A DNA stretch of 16,663 bases from an uncultured Acidimicrobiaceae bacterium (GTDB taxonomy: Bacteria; Actinomycetota; Acidimicrobiia; Acidimicrobiales; RAAP-2), in assembly GCA_937894805.1 (NCBI GenBank), contig CALAYR010000151.1, positions 1-16,663 on the forward strand. The letters run 5' to 3'. Position numbers and translations under genes: made by a program. Of the stretch, positions 6,387 to 13,266 are shown piece by piece. Every line of letters starts with the position of its first letter. Position 1 is the first letter of the stretch. The notes beneath the pieces were generated by a model. The model saw nothing but the letters and a program-made list of their open reading frames with translations. It did no database searches and had not been told where the DNA came from.

Positions 6387-7622
6387 ATGACTCTGGCATC
6401 ACTCCACGACCAAGCGAACGATGTTCGCGCGGCCGCGAGAGTTATGGCCACCACTGATGATCAAACACGCCGAGACGTCGTCTCGACGGTGGCCGATCGA
6501 CTGGCGCAACGGGTTGAGCACATCTTGGCCGTCAACGCCACCGAAGTAGCCGCCTACAACGGCGAAGCGGCCGGTCTCGACCGACTCACGCTGACCGCTG
6601 CACGAATCGAAGGAATCGTGACAGCGCTGCGTGACATTGCCGCCCTCGACGATCCTCTCGGCGAAATTGTGGAATCGGGTCGCCGACCCAATGGTCTGGA
6701 AGTCTCTCGGGTCCGCGTGCCACTCGGCGTCGTCGGAGTGATTTACGAGAATCGCCCCAACGTCACGATGGACGTGGCGGCCCTTTGTCTCAGGTCCGGC
6801 AACGCCGCATTTTTACGGGGCTCCTCTACGGCCCAGCAAACCAACCTGGCCCTCGTGGATATCTGGCACGAAGTGTTACGTGAATTCACGCTGCCTACCG
6901 CCTCCGTCTCACTGGTCGCTGACACGTCACACGAAACGGCCGCGGCCTTCATGGGTCTGGTGGGCACCATCGACTGTCTGATTCCCCGGGGTGGCCCTCG
7001 ACTTATTGCAGCCATGCGAGAGCACGCGCGAGTGCCATACGTACTCGACGGCGACGGTAACTGTCACGTGTACGTCGACAGCGACGCCGATCTTTCGATG
7101 GCGGCCGAGATTGTCCGTAATGCCAAGATGTCGCGCCCCGGTGTCTGCAACGCCGCTGAATCACTGCTGGTGCACACCGCGATTGCCGACACGTTTATCC
7201 CAGCGTTAAAGACGATTCTGCCCGGAGTGGAGATTCGAGGCGACAACGCGGTCTGCGCTCGCCTGGAGTCGGCAACACCGGCCACTCCCGAAGACTTCGC
7301 CACGGAGTTTCTCGGTCCGATTATTTCTGTCGCCGTTGTGGATTCGATAGACGAGGCCATTGCCCATGTCGCCCAGTACGGCACGGGTCACTCGGAGGCA
7401 ATTGTCTCGCGAGACCCGGTAGCCCAGCAGCGCTGGATTCGAGAAGTCGAAGCGGCGGCAGTCGTCGTGAATGCCTCTACCCGATTTATTGACGGGGGCG
7501 AACTTGGTCTTGGCGGGGAAGTGGGCATCTCGACGCAGAAGCTCCACGCACGCGGACCCATGGGTTTAAAAGAGTTGACTTGCGTTAAGTGGGTCGTTGT
7601 AGGAAAGGGACATGTCAGATGA
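6387..7622 (+). CDS. proA: Glutamate-5-semialdehyde dehydrogenase (gamma-glutamyl phosphate reductase)
   Basis: Second enzyme of proline synthesis, reducing gamma-glutamyl phosphate with NADPH to glutamate-5-semialdehyde. It has 411 residues and the ALDH-superfamily fold. The cofactor region contains VPLGVVGVIYENRPNVT (111-127). The catalytic Cys254 lies in RPGVCNAAE (250-258). The C-terminal block has STRFIDGGELGLGGEVGIST. The usual LRGGSEA loop reads LRGSSTA here. The ATG at 6387 lacks a Shine-Dalgarno and has TACGCT 6 nt upstream. Its TGA overlaps the next gene's ATG (ATGA), coupling it to a MoxR ATPase, which is not a proline-pathway partner. Confidence 0.97.
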   Translation: MTLASLHDQANDVRAAARVMATTDDQTRRDVVSTVADRLAQRVEHILAVNATEVAAYNGEAAGLDRLTLTAARIEGIVTALRDIAALDDPLGEIVESGRRPNGLEVSRVRVPLGVVGVIYENRPNVTMDVAALCLRSGNAAFLRGSSTAQQTNLALVDIWHEVLREFTLPTASVSLVADTSHETAAAFMGLVGTIDCLIPRGGPRLIAAMREHARVPYVLDGDGNCHVYVDSDADLSMAAEIVRNAKMSRPGVCNAAESLLVHTAIADTFIPALKTILPGVEIRGDNAVCARLESATPATPEDFATEFLGPIISVAVVDSIDEAIAHVAQYGTGHSEAIVSRDPVAQQRWIREVEAAAVVVNASTRFIDGGELGLGGEVGISTQKLHARGPMGLKELTCVKWVVVGKGHVR

Positions 7623-8563
7623 GTTCAATTGATCCACGTCAGGAGTTGGCCGACCGATTGGGCCTGGCCGAAGTGCCACCGGCTCGATTTGAGAATGTCG
7701 CCGAAGTTATCGAGAGGCTTCGCCAGAACGACTATCTCTCTGATGAGGCCATTGCCTCGGTGACCTTCTTGGCCGACCGACTGGCTAAGCCCGTCCTCGT
7801 CGAAGGACCCGCGGGAACAGGAAAGACCGCCCTCGCCAAGGCCGTCGCTGACGCCGTCGGCGCGCGCCTCATCCGCCTGCAGTGTTACGAGGGCCTCGAT
7901 GAGTCCAAGGCCCTCTACGAATGGAACTACCGCAAGCAGTTGCTTCGTATCCAGGCCGGACGCAGCGAGTCCAGCGCGGAAGACTGGTCGGCCCTCGAAG
8001 AGGACATCTTCGCCGAGGAGTTCCTCCTCACCCGTCCACTGCTAGAGGCAATTTCAGCCACTGAACCCGTAGTGCTGCTGATTGACGAAATCGACCGCGT
8101 CGAACTCGAAACCGAAGCCTTACTTTTGGAAATCCTCTCGGAGTACCAGGTCTCCATCCCCGAACTAGGCACGGTGAAGGCTAAGCAGATCCCGATGGTC
8201 TTTTTGACCTCGAACAACACCCGCGAACTCTCCGAAGCGTTGAAGCGTCGCTGCCTCTACCTCTACGTCGGTTACCCCGACGTCGAGCGCGAGCGGGACA
8301 TCATCATTTCTCGCGTTCCTGGCATCTCCACGGCCCTCGCGGAGCAGATTGCGCGCGTTGTGCGCTCGCTGCGCAACTTGGACCTCAAGAAGGCTCCATC
8401 GGTTTCGGAAACGCTGGACTGGGCGCGCACTCTGGTCCTCCTGGGTCGTGAGGAAATCGGAGAGGCCGATGCCGTCGCGACGTTGCACATCTTGCTTAAG
8501 TACCAGGCTGACCTTGAAAAGGCCACTAAGGAATTAGTCGGCCGAGGCAAGGCTCTTGCGTAA
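7619..8563 (+). CDS. MoxR-type AAA+ ATPase (CoxD-like)
   Basis: AAA+ ATPase of the MoxR family. These typically work with VWA-domain proteins as chaperones that remodel or insert cofactors into client complexes. From the chosen start the protein has 314 residues: Walker A GPAGTGKT (63-70), Walker B VVLLIDEIDR (151-160), sensor-1 FLTSNN (195-200), an arginine-finger region LKRRC (208-212) and a C-terminal helical lid with SETLDWAR (263-270). An in-frame start exists at 7589, but I choose the ATG at 7619. It forms an ATGA overlap with the proA stop, has AAGGGA 8 nt upstream, and the 10 extra residues are non-conserved in character. It overlaps the following VWA gene by 8 nt. No carbon-monoxide dehydrogenase genes are nearby, so the client is unknown. 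Confidence 0.92.
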   Translation: MSSIDPRQELADRLGLAEVPPARFENVAEVIERLRQNDYLSDEAIASVTFLADRLAKPVLVEGPAGTGKTALAKAVADAVGARLIRLQCYEGLDESKALYEWNYRKQLLRIQAGRSESSAEDWSALEEDIFAEEFLLTRPLLEAISATEPVVLLIDEIDRVELETEALLLEILSEYQVSIPELGTVKAKQIPMVFLTSNNTRELSEALKRRCLYLYVGYPDVERERDIIISRVPGISTALAEQIARVVRSLRNLDLKKAPSVSETLDWARTLVLLGREEIGEADAVATLHILLKYQADLEKATKELVGRGKALA

Positions 8564-10004
8564 TCTTCTCGGCGAGTTCATCGTCGAGTTGCGAGCGGCC
8601 GGACTACCGGTATCGATGTCTGAACACGTCGATGCCGCACGAGCTCTCACGGCTATCGATATCTCGGACCGCGACATGGTGAAGGCGTGTCTGGCCGCCA
8701 CGTTGGTTAAGAACGGCGATCACATGCCCGTCTTTTCGACGGCCTTTGACGTGTACTTCTCTAACCGCCACGCCAGTGGGGCCGACCTTGGTGAGATGAA
8801 TGAAGAGTCAAGCAACGCCGACGAGACCAAGGGCGATGACCCTAACGCCACCGGCATGCGTGGTTCGGGGCGCAGCCGCGGCATGGGTGGCGGTGGCGGC
8901 TCCTCGATGTCGGCCGAAGAATTGGCAGAAATGCTCTTTAAGGCGATGCAGTCCAACGACTTGAACTCAATGCGCTCGGGGGCTCGCGAGGCCGTTGATC
9001 GCTACGCCGGCATGGAGCCCGGACGGCCCGTTGGCGGCACGTACTACCTCTATCGCACGTTACGAAACCTCGATCTCGACACACTGATGGATCGATTGAT
9101 TGCGGCCGGCACGAAGGCCGATGCCGACGGCCTCGAAGAGCGGCTCGTCAAAGATGAAGCCAAAGCCAAAGTGGAGGCCCTGAAGGCCGCCATCGAAGCG
9201 GAGATTCGCGAACGGCTCGTTGACGACCGCGGGGCCGAAGCGCTCGGCAAGAGTGTTCGAAAGCCCCTCCCAGAAGATATCGACGTCATGCACGCCAACC
9301 GCGATGAGATGGCCCAGTTGGAACGAGCGCTCAAACCGCTGAGTCGTAAGTTGGCCACCCGTTTGGCTCGACGCCGACGGAAGCGTCGTCGCGGACCGAT
9401 CGATTTGCGTAGCACCGTGCGTCGCAGTCTCTCAACCGGCGGCGTGCCTATTGACCTTCGTTTTAAGCCGCCGCACCCCGCCAAGCCCGAGATTGTCGTC
9501 ATTGCCGACATTTCCGGGTCGGTGGCCTCATTCGCTCGTTTCACGTTGCACATGGTTCACGCCATTTCGTCTCAGTTCTCCAAGGTGCGGAGTTTTGTCT
9601 TTGTCGACGGACTTGACGAAGTCACGCATCTCTTTGAAGAGAGTGACGACCCGGCGGAGGCCGTAGCTCGTATCAACTCGGAGGCCGACGTCATTGCCTT
9701 TGATGGTCACAGTGACTACGGCCGAGCCCTTTTGGTATTCCATGAGAAGTACGCCAGCACGATCAACAAGCGCACCGCCGTTCTGATTCTGGGTGATGCC
9801 CGTAACAACTACCACCAGGCTCACGCCGAGGTGTTGGCCGACTTGAAGTTCCGAGCCCGCAACGTCTACTGGCTCAACCCTGAACCCACGAGTTACTGGA
9901 ACAGTGGTGACTCGGTGATTCGCGAGTACGCACCGTACTGCGACAAGGTGGTCGAGTGTCGGAGCCTGCGGCAGTTGGAGGCCTTCGTCGGAGATCTGGC
10001 GTGA
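8556..10004 (+). CDS. VWA domain-containing protein, CoxE-like
   Basis: Likely adaptor or metal-dependent partner of the preceding MoxR ATPase. It has 482 residues. The N-terminal helical part (1-75) is followed by an acidic and then glycine-rich linker (76-117, including GMGGGGGSS), a long charged helical or coiled-coil region (about 118-265) and a very basic patch RRRRKRRR (272-279). The C-terminal VWA domain (about 311-480) has the MIDAS motif DISGS (318-322). The third MIDAS threonine position appears to be a serine (GHSDYG, 384-389), and the late aspartate lies in LGDARNNY (412-419). It starts at TTG (8556), overlapping the MoxR stop by 8 nt, with GAGG 8 nt upstream. No signal peptide or transmembrane helix is seen, so it should be cytosolic. 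The function is not known. Confidence 0.88.
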   Translation: MRNLLGEFIVELRAAGLPVSMSEHVDAARALTAIDISDRDMVKACLAATLVKNGDHMPVFSTAFDVYFSNRHASGADLGEMNEESSNADETKGDDPNATGMRGSGRSRGMGGGGGSSMSAEELAEMLFKAMQSNDLNSMRSGAREAVDRYAGMEPGRPVGGTYYLYRTLRNLDLDTLMDRLIAAGTKADADGLEERLVKDEAKAKVEALKAAIEAEIRERLVDDRGAEALGKSVRKPLPEDIDVMHANRDEMAQLERALKPLSRKLATRLARRRRKRRRGPIDLRSTVRRSLSTGGVPIDLRFKPPHPAKPEIVVIADISGSVASFARFTLHMVHAISSQFSKVRSFVFVDGLDEVTHLFEESDDPAEAVARINSEADVIAFDGHSDYGRALLVFHEKYASTINKRTAVLILGDARNNYHQAHAEVLADLKFRARNVYWLNPEPTSYWNSGDSVIREYAPYCDKVVECRSLRQLEAFVGDLA

Positions 10005-10684
10005 GTTCACATCCCGTACTGCCACCCGCTGGGATTCGCCAACGAGGACCGGTGGTTTCCGGAACCCAGCTCGTCTTGGTACGGCATGGCGAGAGTGTCG
10101 CCAACAGTTCCGGTGTGGCCGGTGGGGCGCTCGGCGACGGTGGTCTGACTGCGCTCGGTCGACTTCAAGCACGCACGTTGTCAACGCGATTGACCATGTC
10201 TGGCGAGCTTGCGGCGACCGCTGCTTTCTATACCTCTGTTCTGCCACGTGCCCGACAGACTGGCGAGATTTTGTCGTCGGCCCTGCCCCCGAAGCTCACG
10301 CTCACCACCTTGGAAGACGTGGACGAATTGCGAGTAGGGGAGGGAGACGGACTTTCGTGGGGTGAATTTGCCGAGCGCTTCAGTCCACCCGATTGGGATG
10401 TCAATCCTCATCTCGCCAATGCTCCGGGCGGAGAGTCTCTTCTTTCGTTTTACGACCGTGTGGTCTCTGCGCTGACGAAACTTGCTGAGCGCCATCCGGC
10501 CGAGATGGTGGTCGTGGTCTGCCACGGGGGCGTCATTGAGCAGGCCGTGAAATGGTCGCTCGGACTCGAACCCGGTCGCCGTATGCAGCCCCGAATAGAA
10601 CACTGCTCACTAACGGAAATCGAAGTGCGCAGCGAGTATCGACGACTTCTCCGCTTCAACGATCAATCACCGGTACCGAGCTGA
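10001..10684 (+). CDS. Histidine phosphatase superfamily (phosphoglycerate mutase-like) protein
   Basis: Branch-1 histidine phosphatase (COG0406 type). The phospho-accepting His29 lies in LVRHGES (26-32). SVLPRARQTG (79-88) supplies the phosphate-binding arginine, DELRVGEGDG (108-117) contains the general-acid Glu109, and VVCHGGVIE (172-180) contains the second catalytic His175. Substrate specificity cannot be read from the sequence. The chosen GTG at 10001 gives 227 residues, forms a GTGA overlap with the VWA stop and has GGAGA 6 nt upstream. A longer in-frame GTG at 9956 and a shorter one at 10052 are less well supported. In other actinobacteria a gene of this family often follows rsfS; here it closes the MoxR/VWA operon instead. 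Confidence 0.9.
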   Translation: MSSHPVLPPAGIRQRGPVVSGTQLVLVRHGESVANSSGVAGGALGDGGLTALGRLQARTLSTRLTMSGELAATAAFYTSVLPRARQTGEILSSALPPKLTLTTLEDVDELRVGEGDGLSWGEFAERFSPPDWDVNPHLANAPGGESLLSFYDRVVSALTKLAERHPAEMVVVVCHGGVIEQAVKWSLGLEPGRRMQPRIEHCSLTEIEVRSEYRRLLRFNDQSPVPS

Positions 10685-10698
10685 TACTGCCGGGCCTG

Positions 10699-10718
10699 AG
10701 TTCGCGCTGAACTAGCGC
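10699..10718. repeat. Interlocked inverted repeats at a convergent gene end
   Basis: AGTTC-GCGCT-GAACT-AGCGC consists of two 5-bp inverted repeats arranged A-B-A'-B'. They allow two mutually exclusive hairpins between the histidine phosphatase and DAHP synthase ends, overlapping the latter's stop codon. There is no T-run, so a terminator role is doubtful. Confidence 0.3.
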
Positions 10719-12067
10719 TGACTGAGATATTCGGCTACGTGAAAGGCCAGGTCCAACGACTGCGAAGCGTTTAGTCGGGGATCGCACATTGAGGTGTAGT
10801 TAAGGCCGAGATCCTTTTCGGAGAGACCCATGCCCCCACCGAGACACTCGGTGACGTCGTCGCCAGTGAGTTCGATGTGCAGCCCACCGGCCCACGTACC
10901 GAGGGACTGGTGGATGTTAAAGAAGGAACGAACTTCGGCCAAAATGTCATCGAAGCGACGGGTTTTGATGTCACCCTTGGTCGTGAACGTGTTGCCGTGC
11001 ATCGGGTCGCAGGTCCACACGACCGACAGGCCGGCATCCTTGAGGGCGCTGATCTGGGCGGGCAGTTTGTCTTCAATCAAGTCGCGACCCATGCGTGAAA
11101 TCAGGGTGATGCGTCCGGGGATGTTGTCCGGGTTCAATCGCTCAACGAGAGCTACCGTCTCTTGAGGCGTGAGGTCGGTACCGACTTTCATCCCGAGTGG
11201 ATTGCCCACGCCACGGAGGAACTCGACATGGGCACCGTCGAGTTGGCGCGTACGGTTGCCGATCCACAGCATGTGGGCCGAGCAGTCGAACCAGTCACCC
11301 GTGAGCGAGTCTTGGCGAGTGAGCGCTTGCTCGTAGGGGAGAATCAACGCCTCGTGACTGACGTAAAAGTCAACCTCGTGGAGGTGGCTCTCACGACCCA
11401 GGTCAATACCGCAGGCCGCCATAAAGCGCAGGGCGCGCTCGATGTCATCGGCTACGACTGCGTAGCGCTGACCCATCGCCGAGTCGGCGACGAATTCTTG
11501 GTTCCAGGCGTGGACGCGAGCGAGGTCGGCGAAGCCACCCTTTGTAAAGGCTCGTAACAGATTGAGCGTCGTCGCGCTCTGGTGGTAGGCCTGAACCAGG
11601 CGAGCGGCGTCGGGTCGTCGAGCTTCTGGGGTGAAGGGTTCGTCGTTCACGATGTGCCCGCGGAAGGCCTCGAGTGAGACCCCATCGATAGTTTCGATTT
11701 CCTTGCTACGCGGCTTGGCGAACTGACCCGCGATACGCCCCACTTTGACCACGGGAACGCCCGAGGCGTAGGTGAGTGCCACGGCCATCTGCAAGATGAC
11801 CTTGAGTTTGTCGCGGATCGCATCGGCACCGGCCACGTGGAACGATTCGGCGCAGTCACCGGCCTGAAGGAGAAATGCCTGCCCGTTGGCGACATCGCCG
11901 AGCTGGGCGGTCAGTCGTCGAGCTTCACCGGCGAAGACGAGAGGGGGTTGGGCGACGAGGGCCGCCTCGGCCTCTTCGAGTTCGGCCATTGAGGGCCATG
12001 CGGGCTGCTGAAGCGCTACACGCGAGCGCCACGAGGTGGGATTCCAGTCCGACGTGACGGTATTCAT
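10712..12067 (-). CDS. aroF: Class II 3-deoxy-7-phosphoheptulonate (DAHP) synthase
   Basis: Catalyses the first step of the shikimate pathway, condensing phosphoenolpyruvate and erythrose 4-phosphate. The 451-residue protein is of the plant/Mycobacterium class II type. Motifs include QAGDCAESF (68-76), KVGRIAGQFAKPRS (108-121), SHEALILPYEQ (237-247), HMLWIGNRTRQ (265-275), WTCDPMHGNT (351-360), GGLHIELTG (394-402) and the C-terminal YTSMCDPRLNASQSL. Metal ligands expected by homology are Cys72, His357, Glu399 and Asp429; the last three show a constant offset from the M. tuberculosis enzyme. The gene stands alone on the minus strand between the histidine phosphatase gene and nadD. A TACGCT hexamer 6 nt before the ATG suggests a leaderless message. 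The symbol aroF is used loosely, since class II enzymes are also called aroG or aroH. Confidence 0.96.
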   Translation of the reverse strand: MNTVTSDWNPTSWRSRVALQQPAWPSMAELEEAEAALVAQPPLVFAGEARRLTAQLGDVANGQAFLLQAGDCAESFHVAGADAIRDKLKVILQMAVALTYASGVPVVKVGRIAGQFAKPRSKEIETIDGVSLEAFRGHIVNDEPFTPEARRPDAARLVQAYHQSATTLNLLRAFTKGGFADLARVHAWNQEFVADSAMGQRYAVVADDIERALRFMAACGIDLGRESHLHEVDFYVSHEALILPYEQALTRQDSLTGDWFDCSAHMLWIGNRTRQLDGAHVEFLRGVGNPLGMKVGTDLTPQETVALVERLNPDNIPGRITLISRMGRDLIEDKLPAQISALKDAGLSVVWTCDPMHGNTFTTKGDIKTRRFDDILAEVRSFFNIHQSLGTWAGGLHIELTGDDVTECLGGGMGLSEKDLGLNYTSMCDPRLNASQSLDLAFHVAEYLSQR

Positions 12068-12073
12068 CTTCCT

Positions 12074-12079
12074 AGCGTA
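12074..12079 (-). promoter_or_regulatory. Putative -10 element of the DAHP synthase gene
   Basis: On the minus strand TACGCT stands exactly 6 nt before the ATG, as at proA. AGGAAG fills the 6-nt gap but is directly adjacent to the ATG, too close to serve as a Shine-Dalgarno site. A leaderless transcript is predicted. Confidence 0.55.
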
Positions 12080-12112
12080 GATGAACAGGTCGAGCGAGGA
12101 AAGTCCGGCTTC

Positions 12113-12118
12113 TAGTGT
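12113..12118 (+). promoter_or_regulatory. Putative -10 element of nadD
   Basis: TAGTGT lies 6 nt before the GTG at 12125. It makes a leaderless start at that GTG more likely than the GTG at 12119, which would abut the hexamer. It is divergent from the DAHP synthase -10, with only 33 bp between the two hexamers. Confidence 0.45.
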
Positions 12119-12124
12119 GTGAAG

Positions 12125-12679
12125 GTGACGTTACGTCGAGTCGGACTCTTTGGGGGCACCTTTGACCCCCCGCACCTCGGACACGTAGCCGCCCTGAGCG
12201 ATGCCTGGGCCTCGGGCTATTTTGACGAAATTATTGTGACCGTGGCCGGCGACCCCTATCTGAAGTCAAACGAGGGGGCAATTACTCCGGCTAGTCGCCG
12301 CCTGGCGATGGCCGAAGCGGCCTTCGCTGAACTACCGGGAGTCCTCGTCTCGGATATGGAGATCAGGCGGAGCGGTCCGACGTACACCATCGATACGGCT
12401 CGGGAAATTCTCGCCACCGACGTGACACTGACCCTCATCATCGGCGCCGATGTCGTTCCCCAGCTCGCACGTTGGCGCGAGTCCGAGATCCTTGCGTCGT
12501 TGGTAACGCTCTACGTCTTGCCGCGAGGTGACGTCCAGGTGACGATTCCGACTGGGTGGCGGGGGACGGTTGCCTCGATGGAGCCTGTCGACCTCTCGAG
12601 CACATTTACGCGTGAACGCCTGGAAAATGGGGAAAATCCCCATGGATTAGTGCCCGAAGCGGTTATTCCCTTGCTGTAG
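12125..12679 (+). CDS. nadD: Nicotinate-nucleotide adenylyltransferase
   Basis: Adenylates nicotinate mononucleotide to deamido-NAD in NAD synthesis. It has 184 residues from the chosen GTG, with the nucleotidyltransferase signature GLFGGTFDPPHLGH at 7-20 (the HxGH motif is HLGH). Further motifs are TVAGDPYLKS at about 39-48, IIGADVVPQLARW at about 107-119 and LSSTFTRERL, the family's ISSTxIR variant, near the C terminus. An in-frame GTG at 12119 would add two residues. The TAGTGT hexamer spacing favours 12125, and no ribosome binding site is suitably placed for either. It begins a rightward unit with a small membrane ORF and rsfS. Confidence 0.95.
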   Translation: MTLRRVGLFGGTFDPPHLGHVAALSDAWASGYFDEIIVTVAGDPYLKSNEGAITPASRRLAMAEAAFAELPGVLVSDMEIRRSGPTYTIDTAREILATDVTLTLIIGADVVPQLARWRESEILASLVTLYVLPRGDVQVTIPTGWRGTVASMEPVDLSSTFTRERLENGENPHGLVPEAVIPLL

Positions 12680-12691
12680 ACCCCCTGCGGG

Positions 12692-12697
12692 TAGCCT
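12692..12697 (+). promoter_or_regulatory. Putative -10 element of the 58-residue ORF and rsfS
   Basis: TAGCCT, 9 nt before the ATG at 12707, in the same geometry as rplU. It suggests the small ORF and rsfS can be transcribed separately from nadD. Confidence 0.4.
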
Positions 12698-12706
12698 GTA
12701 GTCACG

Positions 12707-12883
12707 ATGGCAGTTCGAATTCTCGACCTGACGGAGACGGATCGGCCCCCCTTACGGGTCGTCGAAACCGTACTTTCCCGGCGCGACCTGCGCCGTATTC
12801 GTCATCGTTGGGAAATCCTGGGACTCGGTCTGCTTGTTGTTCCCTTTGTTGTCACCTTGGTGTCACTCGGGGTCTCACGCTGA
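12707..12883 (+). CDS. Small single-helix membrane protein (58 residues), unknown function
   Basis: I do not recognise this protein. The ATG at 12707 opens a 58-residue frame ending in TGA at 12881-12883. Residues 1-36 are polar with a strongly basic stretch (SRRDLRRIRHRW, 24-35). A hydrophobic helix follows at about 37-56 (ILGLGLLVVPFVVTLVSLGV), ending in Ser-Arg. By the positive-inside rule the N terminus would be cytoplasmic. A TAGCCT hexamer is 9 nt upstream, and its TGA overlaps the apparent CTG start of rsfS. It fills the space between nadD and rsfS where many actinobacteria carry a LytR-CpsA-Psr gene, so it could be a reduced remnant or an unrelated small protein. The coupling to rsfS argues it is translated. 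Confidence 0.6.
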   Translation: MAVRILDLTETDRPPLRVVETVLSRRDLRRIRHRWEILGLGLLVVPFVVTLVSLGVSR

Positions 12884-13266
12884 AACCCGAAACATCGGCC
12901 GCTCCGCTGCCCGCGTGGCCCATTCCCGCTTCGACTCATGAACTGCTGGAAGCTGCCGTTACCGGTGCCGCCGAAAAGATTGGCCTGAACACGACGGTTC
13001 TCTACTGTGGTGAGCTGATTGACGCGTTTGACGCCCTGGTCATCGTTTCCGGGCGTAACGACCGCCAGGTCCGGGCTATTGCCGAAGAGATTGAACGGCT
13101 GGCCCAGCTCGCAGGTCGCAAGCCTCTGCGCGAGGAGGGCTGGAGTGACGGTCGCTGGGTGGCGCTGGACTACGGCGATGTCGTCGTGCACGTCTTTGAG
13201 GAGGAGGCTCGGGAGTACTACGACCTCGAACACCTCTGGAGTGCAGCGCCGATCTACCGCCCCTAG
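12880..13266 (+). CDS. rsfS: Ribosome silencing factor RsfS
   Basis: Binds ribosomal protein L14 on the 50S subunit and blocks joining of the small subunit, lowering translation in starvation. The conserved domain covers about residues 19-120 of a 128-residue product: VIVSGRNDRQVRAIAEEI (54-71), GWSDGRWVALDYGDVVVHVF (87-106) and the closing REYYDLEHLW (111-120). The only in-frame ATG/GTG/TTG upstream is a TTG at 12808, which would run through most of the small membrane ORF and lacks a ribosome binding site. The best-fitting start is CTG at 12880. It forms a CTGA overlap with the upstream stop and has GGGG (12869-12872) 7 nt before it. Function is certain; the start is moderately supported. 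The stop shares CTAG with the convergent lipoprotein gene. Confidence 0.9.
   Translation: MKPETSAAPLPAWPIPASTHELLEAAVTGAAEKIGLNTTVLYCGELIDAFDALVIVSGRNDRQVRAIAEEIERLAQLAGRKPLREEGWSDGRWVALDYGDVVVHVFEEEAREYYDLEHLWSAAPIYRP

Noticed and set aside
7589..7618. Upstream start for the MoxR ATPase
   Set aside because: The 10 extra residues overlap proA coding sequence, and the ATGA overlap with a good Shine-Dalgarno favours 7619.
9956..10000. Upstream GTG for the histidine phosphatase
   Set aside because: It lies inside the vwa gene without a ribosome binding site; GTG 10001 has GGAGA at 6 nt and a GTGA overlap.
7619..10004. MoxR-VWA pair as an aerobic CO dehydrogenase maturation locus or a defence ternary system
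   Set aside because: No coxM, coxS or coxL, nuclease, protease or effector gene is adjacent; only the ATPase-VWA resemblance is supported.
9528..10247. Minus-strand open frame (239 codons) across the vwa/histidine phosphatase junction
   Set aside because: Antisense to two motif-bearing genes; no domain or ribosome binding site.
12808..12879. TTG at 12808 as the rsfS start
   Set aside because: It would overlap the small membrane ORF almost throughout and encode a Cys-rich segment unlike RsfS N termini, with no Shine-Dalgarno. Kept only as an alternative.
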